Below are positions 6,042 through 13,094 of a DNA stretch of 13,094 bases, in pieces. Both the position numbers and the translations under genes were made by a program. The notes beneath the pieces are model-generated. The model was not told the DNA's origin and did no database searches. It saw only the letters and a list, made by a program, of their open reading frames with translations. The number at the start of each line of letters is the position of its first letter. Position 1 is the first letter of the stretch. Source of the stretch: Candidatus Aenigmatarchaeota archaeon (GTDB taxonomy: Archaea; Aenigmatarchaeota; Aenigmatarchaeia; CG10238-14); NCBI GenBank assembly GCA_017610225.1, contig JAFCCM010000052.1, positions 1 through 13,094 on the forward strand, written 5' to 3'.

Positions 6042-9000
6042 TTACTTCACGTTATCAGGAACAAACGACCTAGACTTCTTCTCCCCATTCTTAAAAACTA
6101 TCTCTCCTCCACAAGAATTACACTTACCAGTCAAAGGAGGTTTTCTGTAAACACTGTTACAATTATCGCAAATAAACCCTTCAATTTCAGTAAATTTTTC
6201 CTCAAAATCACTCTTTTGTTCATTACCGTTCTTCAGAGCCTCAAATAAACCAAGTTGTTTACCAACTCCAGTCAACTCTGACTTACTTACTTTCAAAGCA
6301 TCAAACAGTCTTTCTAACGGAGGCAATAATTGACTTTCAATATAATACTTAGAGTCTATCGGTATTTTATGTTCTTTAACATACTCAGGATCTTCCGCTC
6401 TTTTGGACAACATCTGTGTTCCCCTAACAATAACATATCCAACCCTGTCACCAACACCAGGAGCAGAACTAGGATCTCGTCTTCTCATCTTCTTAACCAA
6501 TTCAATATGTGGCTGAATTCCTTTGTAACTCTTTAGTCCACGAGAAACACTTTTAGTCACAACAAGTTTGTCAACATCAACCTTACCCATTTTAATATCA
6601 TTAACTTTGTCTTTCACTATCTTCACGGCCTTTTTCACATCCTGTTCTTTCAGTATTGTATCAAGGACTTCCTGGAGTGTCTCACTGACCAAGTCACACC
6701 AATCTCTCCTAACAGTTTCTATTCCTTTTGTAAGAATACTCTCGTCCCAACCATCTTTCATAGGTTCAAAGTTCCATGCAGCATATCTTTTCTTGGCAAG
6801 CAGAACAACAGTCTTGAAGATACTGTCTATCTTGATTGTTAGAACATTATTTATTCCTTCATTGATTATATCAGAAACTTCTTCTCCTATCTTAAACGCT
6901 TCTTTCAAATCTTTGGTCTCTAACTTCACCATTACAGAGTCGGTGTTATGCAGTAAAACACATCCATGTGCATCTACAAAACTATGCCCATCTTCAACTT
7001 CTATATCATACACATAATCAGAAGTAGGATTAACCTCAATAATTTCCTTAACAGATACTCCACCAACATCACCACTAAATGAATATTCACAATTCCTAGA
7101 ATAATTAACATGACTAATTCTCCACACATCCTTTGATGGTCTGTAATAATAACTAACTGTCTTCCTATTTCCAATCATCTTCAGAAGAATTGTCAAATCA
7201 TCCCTTAATCCAGTGCTAATTGTATCAAACCTTGGTGTTGATTTATAGTTTGGATTTCCATCTCCGTCATAATATCCACTGTAGAACGATTCTTTAATTT
7301 TTTTGGGAGCACTTAAAATGATTGGTGGTATCCTCTTATTCCTAGCATGAACTCCAGTTTCTAGAATATCCTTGAATAAATAATAATAAGTTGATCCATT
7401 CAATGAGATTTTCAATGTATTGGATTTTTTATCAGAAACGACCGAGTTGATTTTTCTATGAAATATTTCTTTTATTATCCTCTGAATTTTTTCAATAATC
7501 TTTGTGTCTTGGTTTGATATGTGAATTCCAATTTTTCTTCCAGATTTACAATAATTATCTTCTGCATGCCCTTCTGCTACATATATTCCAAGAAGATATC
7601 CCAAGTCTTCAGTCAAAGGAATGAAAGTTGATATTGCACGATCTGAATTTCCTTCAAATGGATAAGCGCCATAACCTCCCACAAAACATTTTTTCAAAAT
7701 ATTTTTTTCTCTTAATTTGTCCTCAACACTACCCAATTTTATTAATGGTATTACATAAACGTGTTTTCTCTTCCTATCATGAATTTTCTCTATTTCACCA
7801 ATCAAATCTTTTGGAATTATTTCAGGTGGTATATACAAAAACAATTTATCTTTGATTATTTTAGGGACTAACTTAAGCACATCTATTTCTTGAAAATTTT
7901 CGACATTAGGTATTTTATTCAAAACAGTAATCATATCTCCTTCATTGAGTTCAGACCCATCAATCACTTTTGGTTTCCCATCATTATAAGAAAAAATACT
8001 GTGTTGTGGGGTTATTACAGTCTCTCCCCATTTTGTATTTATTCTAAGGAGTTTTCCCCTGGTTTTAACATCATATCTATGTCTGATTATTCTTTTTATT
8101 GGTCTAAAAACAGATTTTCCATCATTGAAACATAAAGTCTCCCAACCATTAATTAATTTACTCTGATTTTGACCATCAGCACTAAAAAAATCATCAACAA
8201 ATTTACCTATCCTCACAACACGAACCATCCCAGATTTGTCTTTAAGAACTATATTTCGCTGATAATCAACACTATCACCATACACAACCCTATAAGGAGT
8301 TTTAGAATGAACTATGTCCCTTGTTTTTGTTATCATATATCTGCCGACACTTGTAATTCCACTGGCAATATTAAGATTATAGAGTCTTGCACGAACATAA
8401 CCAGTATAACCGTAAAAGGCATTGGCTACAGTCTTGAACGCATATTGTTTTGCATATAGATAATTTTTCTTTTCTTCACTCTTTGTTGCTTTCATTTGTT
8501 TTTTGATTTTACTTCTTGTTTCTAAAAGATAATCTAGAATTTCAGGAAAAATACCTTTTCTAATTTTTTCATCTACAAATCTTGACCCAAACGGTGTCTC
8601 CTTGAATTTAATATCTTTCTTTTTTCCAGACAGAATAGTAGTAGGACAAATATTATAACTAATGATAATTGAAGGATACATTGATTTAAAATCTAAATAA
8701 GCAACACACGTGTCATGAAATCCAACAACAGGTTCTAAAACAAAAGCTCCTTTTAATCCACTACCTCTCCTTTTAGCATTCCTTCTTGAGACTTCAGCAT
8801 TTTCTGGTCTACATGGAATAACAAAACCTCTTTTATTAAACCTTCTCAAAAGAATACTATCTATCCTCTGGGTTTCGCCACCATCCAAACATTCCTGGAG
8901 ATTTATTCCTGATACTTTAGATATCTCGATGAACTTATCCAACATATTTTTTTTAAGAAGTATCTTCATTGGGAGTTCAGCATCTTTTCTACCATATCTT

Positions 9001-10094
9001 AACAATTTACCAAGTTTTTCACCATTGTCATTCCAGTAATCATTTATCTCACTATGTGCAACATCAAGTTTAGTCTCACCCAATACTTGTTGTGAAACAT
9101 CGCCTAACCCAAATCTTTTCAAACCCTTGAAAAGTCCGAATTTAGCAGTAGCCTGTTTAACAAGACTATAAACATCAACAGAAACTCTTCCAGGTATTGT
9201 GGCTCTAGACCTCCCCATAAAAGTATGAATCATCATTGATTTTTGCTCACATCTTCCTAATGTTCTGGGTACATTATTCTTTTTCAGCCTTGTGTTAAGA
9301 TAAGGAAGATCAAAATTATTTGTGTTGTAACCAAGTATCATATCAGGATCAAAATCATTAACTATCTCAGTAAATTTTTTGAGCATTTCTTTCTCAGATT
9401 CAAAACCGATAATATCGTCATCATATTTCTTAACTTTCTTCGCTGCTAGAACCAAAGTGTTCCTATTTTTAAAAGACGGATAGAAAAACGCACTGATTAT
9501 AATGATCGGGTTTTTTTCAGCATTAGGTATGCCACCCTCGTCGGAAATAGTTTCAAGATCAAAACTCAAATAACGGAATTTTATGTTCTTATGATTTTCA
9601 ACTTCCTTAAAACTTTTGGCTGTAAACTTTTTTTCTGTTTTCACACTATTTGTTTGCGCATAATTTCCTTCGACCTCATACCATCTCATTCCAAAAATAT
9701 TATTGTCTGCCATAAATCTATACTTGAAAAGTATGTCTGCCTCAAAAACCTGCTGAACAAATTCTTTTTCCTTTAAACCATCCCTAATAGATGGCGTCTT
9801 ACTTGGGTCATTCAAAGTTAGTTTAAGAATCTTAGTTGATTTTTCTTGATAACCTATTGGTAAAAATTTTTCAACACTTTCCATTTTTACAACAAGATTC
9901 TTAAAATTCTTCTCAATATATTTTTTAACTTCTGTTAGTTTTCCTTCTTTTGGCAGCACATAGAAGTAAGGAGAGAATTTATCATAAAACACAGTTATAG
10001 ATTTTCCGTCTTCAGTCCTCCCAAATAGTCGAATAACAGGTTTATTATTCAAAAGGATATAATCAGAATCAAGTAACTGGAATGTTATTTTCAT
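6042..10094 (-). CDS. polB: Family B DNA polymerase with intein and C-terminal zinc ribbon
   Basis: This encodes 1350 residues from ATG 10094. Removing the 443-residue intein (608-1050) leaves a 907-residue polymerase, longer than the roughly 775 of Pfu/KOD enzymes. The N-terminal domain includes SPYFYVLP (41-48). The proofreading motifs are intact: DLET (Asp179/Glu181), NTNNFD (Asp262) and YGRKD (Tyr367/Asp371). The polymerase motifs are DFKSMYPSI (Asp468), KTVANAFYG (Lys554, Asn558, Tyr561) and YGD/TDS (605-607 joined to 1051-1053). KKRY follows at 1101-1104. The C-terminus has a clamp-binding-like KQLGLFEAL (1279-1287) and then a CxxC...CxxC ribbon (Cys1309, 1312, 1325, 1328). It is the last gene of the orc1, DP1-like, polymerase series, so it is likely a replicative enzyme. 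All key residues are present, so it is predicted active after protein splicing. Confidence 0.95.
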   Translation of the reverse strand: MKITFQLLDSDYILLNNKPVIRLFGRTEDGKSITVFYDKFSPYFYVLPKEGKLTEVKKYIEKNFKNLVVKMESVEKFLPIGYQEKSTKILKLTLNDPSKTPSIRDGLKEKEFVQQVFEADILFKYRFMADNNIFGMRWYEVEGNYAQTNSVKTEKKFTAKSFKEVENHKNIKFRYLSFDLETISDEGGIPNAEKNPIIIISAFFYPSFKNRNTLVLAAKKVKKYDDDIIGFESEKEMLKKFTEIVNDFDPDMILGYNTNNFDLPYLNTRLKKNNVPRTLGRCEQKSMMIHTFMGRSRATIPGRVSVDVYSLVKQATAKFGLFKGLKRFGLGDVSQQVLGETKLDVAHSEINDYWNDNGEKLGKLLRYGRKDAELPMKILLKKNMLDKFIEISKVSGINLQECLDGGETQRIDSILLRRFNKRGFVIPCRPENAEVSRRNAKRRGSGLKGAFVLEPVVGFHDTCVAYLDFKSMYPSIIISYNICPTTILSGKKKDIKFKETPFGSRFVDEKIRKGIFPEILDYLLETRSKIKKQMKATKSEEKKNYLYAKQYAFKTVANAFYGYTGYVRARLYNLNIASGITSVGRYMITKTRDIVHSKTPYRVVYGDSVDYQRNIVLKDKSGMVRVVRIGKFVDDFFSADGQNQSKLINGWETLCFNDGKSVFRPIKRIIRHRYDVKTRGKLLRINTKWGETVITPQHSIFSYNDGKPKVIDGSELNEGDMITVLNKIPNVENFQEIDVLKLVPKIIKDKLFLYIPPEIIPKDLIGEIEKIHDRKRKHVYVIPLIKLGSVEDKLREKNILKKCFVGGYGAYPFEGNSDRAISTFIPLTEDLGYLLGIYVAEGHAEDNYCKSGRKIGIHISNQDTKIIEKIQRIIKEIFHRKINSVVSDKKSNTLKISLNGSTYYYLFKDILETGVHARNKRIPPIILSAPKKIKESFYSGYYDGDGNPNYKSTPRFDTISTGLRDDLTILLKMIGNRKTVSYYYRPSKDVWRISHVNYSRNCEYSFSGDVGGVSVKEIIEVNPTSDYVYDIEVEDGHSFVDAHGCVLLHNTDSVMVKLETKDLKEAFKIGEEVSDIINEGINNVLTIKIDSIFKTVVLLAKKRYAAWNFEPMKDGWDESILTKGIETVRRDWCDLVSETLQEVLDTILKEQDVKKAVKIVKDKVNDIKMGKVDVDKLVVTKSVSRGLKSYKGIQPHIELVKKMRRRDPSSAPGVGDRVGYVIVRGTQMLSKRAEDPEYVKEHKIPIDSKYYIESQLLPPLERLFDALKVSKSELTGVGKQLGLFEALKNGNEQKSDFEEKFTEIEGFICDNCNSVYRKPPLTGKCNSCGGEIVFKNGEKKSRSFVPDNVK
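6945..8273 (-). mobile_element. Intein with LAGLIDADG homing endonuclease in the polymerase catalytic motif
   Basis: The insert runs from Ser608 (after YGD) to Asn1050 (before TDS), 443 residues. Splicing features are complete: Ser1 nucleophile, block B TPQH (695-698, T-x-x-H), the C-terminal block DYVYDIEVEDGHSF through HGCVLLHN with penultimate His and terminal Asn, and Thr as the +1 extein residue. Two DOD endonuclease helices are present: LGYLLGIYVAEG (831-842, acidic Glu841) and FYSGYYDGDG (937-946, acidic Asp945). Both acidic residues remain, so the endonuclease may still be active. The site, inside Y-x-D/TD(S/G), is one that other archaeal polymerase inteins use. Without exact excision the polymerase would lack an assembled metal site. 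Confidence 0.93.
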
Positions 10095-10148
10095 GTCTTT
10101 TATTTAGGAATTAATGTTCTTATTCTATTATCGATTTGAAAGTATAGT

Positions 10149-11186
10149 TTAGATTTTCTTCTCTTCAACTTCCCTCGTTTTTAAATTTACGGTAAAATAC
10201 TTTTCCTGATCAATATTAGAAATAATAGTCGACCCCTTATAGTTTTTTAAATATGTTTTTTTCTCAGAAGAGAGAATTATGTCAGGGACTTCATCAATTG
10301 TAAATATATTTAACAAATCATTATTTTTAATCAATCTTTTATCAAGTATATTTTGGGAAATGAATTTTTTAGACAATGTTAATATACTGACATCTTGTAG
10401 TTGAAAAATTGAAGGGAAAGAATTGTCTGATATCAAAAATAGATTATCAAAATTTTCCATCCTTTTTTTGTCTTCCCATTCACCATAAACAAATATTGGG
10501 TCTTTTTTTCTAGTTTTTTTCAGAACAGCAGAAAGTTTTTCAAAATCTTCATCAGAAAGAAGTGATGGTTTGTAAATATAAAAAATTTTGATCTCACTCT
10601 TAGTTTTATTTATTTCTCTTGTAATTGAAATGCCAGGATATATTACGTCCTTGATAAAAATTTTTTCTTTTTTTCTCTCACATAAAACACCTATTATATC
10701 ATCCAGTTCTATTGAATCAAATTTATTTTTAATTTTTTCATCAAAAAACACATGTTCCTCCCCTGTTGCGTCCTCGACAAGAAGACTGTTTCTACCTTTG
10801 TCTCGAACCGATACTATTAGTGAAAATTCTTTTGTATTATTTGTAATTTTATTAACAGAAATTAATTTTAGGAGTTTTGTATTTTTTAGTAATATTTCTT
10901 TTAATTTTTCATAATTTTCTATAGAATGTTTAACGTAATCTTCTACTTGCAATTCTTTTTTTTCAAACTTGAATTTTTTCAACAATATAATTTTTGGTGG
11001 TTTTTTTTCTTCACGTGACTCAATAATTTTTTCTACATTACTCTTCGTTATTATAAAAGGTCTTGGTTTAAGATTCTCAACTTCAGAAAGTATTTCTTCT
11101 GGTTTGTTTTTTATTAGAGGTAGGGTGTCCTGTGATAACTGAAAACCATGAGTTAGAAACAACTTAACTATTTCCTGATCATCCAT
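10149..11186 (-). CDS. DP1-like DNA polymerase B-subunit with apparently inactive phosphoesterase domain
   Basis: This encodes 345 residues from ATG 11186. Its A is also the last base of the orc1 stop (TGATG), so translation is coupled. A TTG one codon upstream is a less likely start. Residues 1-60 resemble the DP1 N-terminal helical domain. VEDYVKHSIENYEKLKEIL (81-99) resembles the DP1 segment leading into the OB fold (about 109-182). The remaining 160 residues replace a phosphoesterase domain that is normally much longer and carries DxH, GDxxD, GNHD and GHxH motifs. None is seen. The expected GNHD region reads LFLISDNS and the GHxH region reads ILSSEKKTYLKNYKGSTIIS, still alignable around NYKG. 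DP1 proteins are usually about 480-620 residues. The likely role is a non-catalytic B-subunit partner of the neighbouring polymerase, by analogy with eukaryotic B-subunits. Confidence 0.8.
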   Translation of the reverse strand: MDDQEIVKLFLTHGFQLSQDTLPLIKNKPEEILSEVENLKPRPFIITKSNVEKIIESREEKKPPKIILLKKFKFEKKELQVEDYVKHSIENYEKLKEILLKNTKLLKLISVNKITNNTKEFSLIVSVRDKGRNSLLVEDATGEEHVFFDEKIKNKFDSIELDDIIGVLCERKKEKIFIKDVIYPGISITREINKTKSEIKIFYIYKPSLLSDEDFEKLSAVLKKTRKKDPIFVYGEWEDKKRMENFDNLFLISDNSFPSIFQLQDVSILTLSKKFISQNILDKRLIKNNDLLNIFTIDEVPDIILSSEKKTYLKNYKGSTIISNIDQEKYFTVNLKTREVEEKKI

Positions 11187-12394
11187 CAAATCACTAAACT
11201 TGCTTCAAGAACTTTTTTAATTCTATCTTTAATGTCATTCGATACACTTAATTTAATTTGTCTTGTTCTTCCATATCTTCCTAATGACACAACTCTCGCA
11301 TTAATTATTCCCAACATATCTAATTCTGAAATAAGATCTGATACCCGCCTTTGAGTAAGTGCTGTTAAACCACAATCTTTACATGTTTTTTCATAGATAT
11401 TGTATATATCACCAGTTTGAATTTCTTCTTGACTGTTTTCTACTAAATCAATCGTCGAATGAAGAACTATCTTACTTTGTTTTGGTAGAGATTTAACTGA
11501 TTCGATTATTCTATCATAGTCTATTTTTTCTAAAGCAGCATCAACATGATCTACAGTTATGTTTGTGTCTTTGTTTCTCTCTGCAAGTTCACCGGCTACT
11601 CTCAAAAGATCTAAAGCCCTCCTAGCATCACCATGTTCCTGAGCAGCAAGAGCAGCACATTTAGGAATAACTCCTTCAGAAAGAACTCCTTTGGTAAGAC
11701 CCACTTCCACTCTCTGTTTAAGAATATCCTGAAGTTCTAAAGCATTGTATGGTGAAAATAATATTTCTTCTTCACTCAAAGAACTTTTAACACGTGGATC
11801 TAAAACATCAATAAAACCAAGATCATTAGTAATACCTATAACAGAAATTCTTGCTTTTTTTAGGTCTTGATTTATTCTAGTAAAATTGTAAAGAAAATTA
11901 TCACTCATTTTTTGAACTAGTGTATCTATTTCATCAAGAATTATTATAACAATCCAGTCACGTGAATCCAATACACGAAAGAAAGTATTATAAACTTGTT
12001 CTGTTGGTAATCCAGTCGAAGGTATTTCTTGTCCTAATAATCTACATAATTCTGCTACTAATCTGTATTCCGTATCTGCAACTTTTCTCATCTTACAGTT
12101 AATATACAAAACTTTTACTGGGTTTGTTCCTTGGTTTGACATTTTTTCAAGTTCTTGGCCAACATATCTACTAACAAGTGTTTTTCCTGTTCCAGTCATT
12201 CCATAAATAAAAATATTTGATGGTTTACCTCCCTTAAGTGAGGGGGCAAGTATTGATGCTATTGTGTTTATATGTTCATTCCTATGAGGAATTGTTTCTG
12301 GAGTGAAATGAGAATTTAATGCGTCTCTATCCTTGAATATAGGAGTGGATTTTTGTATGAATTCTTGAAAAATTTTTTGTACATTTTCTGGCAT
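11186..12394 (-). CDS. orc1/cdc6: Orc1/Cdc6 replication initiator
   Basis: This encodes 402 residues from ATG 12394, a normal family length. An AGGAGA element lies 12 bases upstream. It has an AAA+ ATPase with Walker A GMTGTGKT (65-72), Walker B IILDEID (151-157), sensor 1 GITND (187-191) and sensor 2 GDARRALDLLR (255-265). The C-terminal winged helix starts at about 305 (LPKQSKIVLHSTI). It includes LTQRRVSDLISELDMLGI and the wing SLGRYGRTRQIKL that contacts ORB DNA in archaeal homologues. The protein binds origin boxes and recruits MCM. It is first in the series with the DP1-like and polymerase genes. An ORB-like motif (12457-12477) and a TATA-like TTTATATTAATA (about 12480-12491, minus strand) lie upstream, so it may regulate its own transcription. 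Confidence 0.95.
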   Translation of the reverse strand: MPENVQKIFQEFIQKSTPIFKDRDALNSHFTPETIPHRNEHINTIASILAPSLKGGKPSNIFIYGMTGTGKTLVSRYVGQELEKMSNQGTNPVKVLYINCKMRKVADTEYRLVAELCRLLGQEIPSTGLPTEQVYNTFFRVLDSRDWIVIIILDEIDTLVQKMSDNFLYNFTRINQDLKKARISVIGITNDLGFIDVLDPRVKSSLSEEEILFSPYNALELQDILKQRVEVGLTKGVLSEGVIPKCAALAAQEHGDARRALDLLRVAGELAERNKDTNITVDHVDAALEKIDYDRIIESVKSLPKQSKIVLHSTIDLVENSQEEIQTGDIYNIYEKTCKDCGLTALTQRRVSDLISELDMLGIINARVVSLGRYGRTRQIKLSVSNDIKDRIKKVLEASLVI

Positions 12395-12456
12395 AACATT
12401 ATTTATTCTCCTATTGAAATAAAACCATTTCTATTGGAAAAAATATGTACCCCCTG

Positions 12457-12477
12457 ACCCCTTGATTTCTTTTAGAA
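12457..12477 (-). promoter_or_regulatory. Origin recognition box-like motif C
   Basis: The minus strand reads TTCTAAAAGAAATCAAGGGG followed by T, matching 15 of 21 positions of the remembered mini-ORB. A second G-run follows at once (GGGGTCAGGGGGT), so the G-string is extended or doubled. The motif is 63 bases upstream of the orc1 start codon and next to the 90% AT segment, which is the standard place for an archaeal origin. Confidence 0.6.
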
Positions 12478-12558
12478 ATATTAATATAAACAAAACTAGA
12501 ATGATATAACAATGTTATAATATATAATATTTAAATTTTAACTATAATTTTACTTTAT
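12478..12558. promoter_or_regulatory. AT-rich segment: candidate unwinding element and divergent promoters
   Basis: From 12481 to 12558 only 8 of 78 bases are G or C. The segment holds a TATA box for the plus-strand gene, TATTTAAATT at 12528-12537, about 27 bases before ATG 12559, which predicts a leaderless transcript. It also holds an inverted repeat TATAAC-AAT-GTTATA at 12505-12519 and the likely orc1 TATA element near 12480-12491 on the other strand. Flanked by ORB-like motifs C and D, it is the obvious duplex-unwinding candidate if this is an origin. Confidence 0.5.
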
Positions 12559-12873
12559 ATGAAAATATATGATGAAGTCTATAAGATAATGGAAGAAGCA
12601 AAAAGAACACTTGATTTCGAAAAAAATTTTGGTTCTTATCCTACAAATGAAGAAATATTAGTATCTGTAGAAGTTGTTATCGAATTAATAGACAAAACTT
12701 ATATGAAACTAATTAATTGTGGTTTTATTAGAACAACTAATGAATGGTCAAGAGCATGTGATCTTTACTTTCGAAAATTATCTAATATGATTGGTGTAAT
12801 ACAAGGACATGGTTTTTCTATTCCTGGAAGAACACGGACCATCGGAGATTTATCACTTGATAAATATATGTAA
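12559..12873 (+). CDS. Small unknown protein encoded inside the candidate origin
   Basis: This encodes 104 residues from ATG 12559, supported by a well-placed TATA box and probably leaderless. The sequence is mostly helical and soluble: an acidic/basic N-terminal helix (YDEVYKIMEEAKRTLDFEKN), then ILVSVEVVIELIDKTYMKLI and WSRACDLYFRKLSNMIGVIQ. The C-terminus (GFSIPGRTRTIGDLSLDKYM) contains conserved-looking Gly/Pro/Arg residues. No family is recognised. It is divergent from orc1 and lies between two inverted ORB-like motifs, so its expression would be affected by Orc1 binding. A link to replication is inferred from position only. Confidence 0.6.
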   Translation: MKIYDEVYKIMEEAKRTLDFEKNFGSYPTNEEILVSVEVVIELIDKTYMKLINCGFIRTTNEWSRACDLYFRKLSNMIGVIQGHGFSIPGRTRTIGDLSLDKYM

Positions 12874-12878
12874 ATATT

Positions 12879-12899
12879 TTCCACAAGCAACAACAGGGT
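12879..12899 (+). promoter_or_regulatory. Origin recognition box-like motif D
   Basis: The plus strand reads TTCCACAAGCAACAACAGGG followed by T, matching 15 of 21 positions of the remembered mini-ORB with the TTCCA half intact. It continues as CAGTGAC. Motif C also continues GGGTCAG after the same dyad, so the two share 19 of 29 positions when aligned. It is inverted relative to motif C and lies in the 32-base gap between two convergent genes. Confidence 0.5.
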
Positions 12900-12905
12900 C
12901 AGTGA

Positions 12906-13094
12906 CTATTCACATAAATTTAATAATCTTCCTTTAACATTACCATCATCAATATTAACTAACCCAAAATAACCTTCTGGAAATTTACCTGCGTTCAAAA
13001 GAAAAGTTTCACCTAATTTATCAACACCTTTTGCTTCATGAATATGTGCAGACAGAGCAACAATCGGTTTTTTTTCTTCAATAAATTTTCTAAC
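12906..13094 (-). CDS. Calcineurin-like metallophosphoesterase, C-terminal fragment
   Basis: The last 62 residues are visible and the gene runs off the window. ALSAHIHEAKGVDKLGETF, followed by LLNAGKFPEGYFGLVNID, matches the end of archaeal Icc/MJ0936-type phosphoesterases. These usually read GHIHEARGID...G.T..VNPG and then a beta strand. The metal-binding pair HxH is present, but the preceding Gly is Ala here and the usual NPG is NAG. The substrate cannot be inferred from this fragment. It is convergent with the small gene at 12559 and read in the same direction as orc1, with the candidate origin between. Confidence 0.75.
   Translation of the reverse strand, partial: VRKFIEEKKPIVALSAHIHEAKGVDKLGETFLLNAGKFPEGYFGLVNIDDGNVKGRLLNLCE

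Noticed and set aside
6042..9776. Long open frames on the plus strand opposite the polymerase (for example 6568-7017 and 8169-8459)
   Set aside because: Their proteins have shadow-like composition and the opposite strand encodes an unmistakable polymerase and intein.
12428..12445. TTTCTATTGGAAA dyad beside motif C as a further ORB
   Set aside because: The dyad half is fair but no G-string follows in the right position on either strand.
1..13094. CRISPR array, tRNA or rRNA genes
   Set aside because: No regularly spaced repeats and no cloverleaf or rRNA-like conserved segments were seen on either strand.

Overview
The window looks like chromosomal DNA from an AT-rich archaeon, probably an uncultivated euryarchaeal or DPANN-type lineage. 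The lineage call is inference. The evidence is an archaeal Orc1/Cdc6 initiator, a PolD small-subunit (DP1) relative, a family B DNA polymerase with an intein, many AGA/AGG arginine codons, TATA boxes placed for leaderless transcripts, and motifs resembling archaeal origin recognition boxes (ORBs).

Layout. Positions 1-5900 are accessory in character. They hold the C-terminal end of a larger protein, possibly a plasmid/virus-type replication ATPase or primase, whose last codons form a long hairpin. Next come a UDG-fold-like protein, small membrane proteins with a decayed copy of one of them, and a small zinc-binding protein. A compact three-gene run follows: a winged-helix regulator, a protein with several winged-helix segments, and a PD-(D/E)XK-like nuclease. 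This run is preceded by two tandem AT-only palindromes that overlap both divergent promoters. Last are an N-terminally truncated TctA/DUF112-type transporter fragment and another small membrane protein.

Positions 5970-13094 are a replication locus. Read on the minus strand, the gene order is orc1/cdc6, then a DP1-like B-subunit, then a family B polymerase. The first two genes overlap as TGATG. The polymerase gap is 54 bases. The polymerase has intact exonuclease and polymerase motifs, an intein splitting the catalytic YGDTDS motif, and an added C-terminal CxxC...CxxC zinc ribbon. The DP1-like protein keeps the N-terminal and OB-fold regions but has a shortened phosphoesterase domain without recognisable metal ligands. 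In Thermococcales this locus encodes Cdc6, DP1 and DP2. Here a zinc-ribbon PolB sits in the DP2 position beside an apparently dead DP1. This recalls the pairing of catalytic subunit and inactive B-subunit in eukaryotic Pol alpha, delta and epsilon, and is the most notable observation in the window.

Two ORB-like clusters flank the locus. One pair lies at 5972-6040, just past the polymerase gene. The other pair lies at 12457-12477 and 12879-12899, in inverted orientation around a 90% AT segment and a small unknown gene. The second is a good origin candidate. The window ends inside a calcineurin-like phosphoesterase gene. No tRNA, rRNA or CRISPR array was recognised, and no gene-free stretch exceeds about 165 bases.
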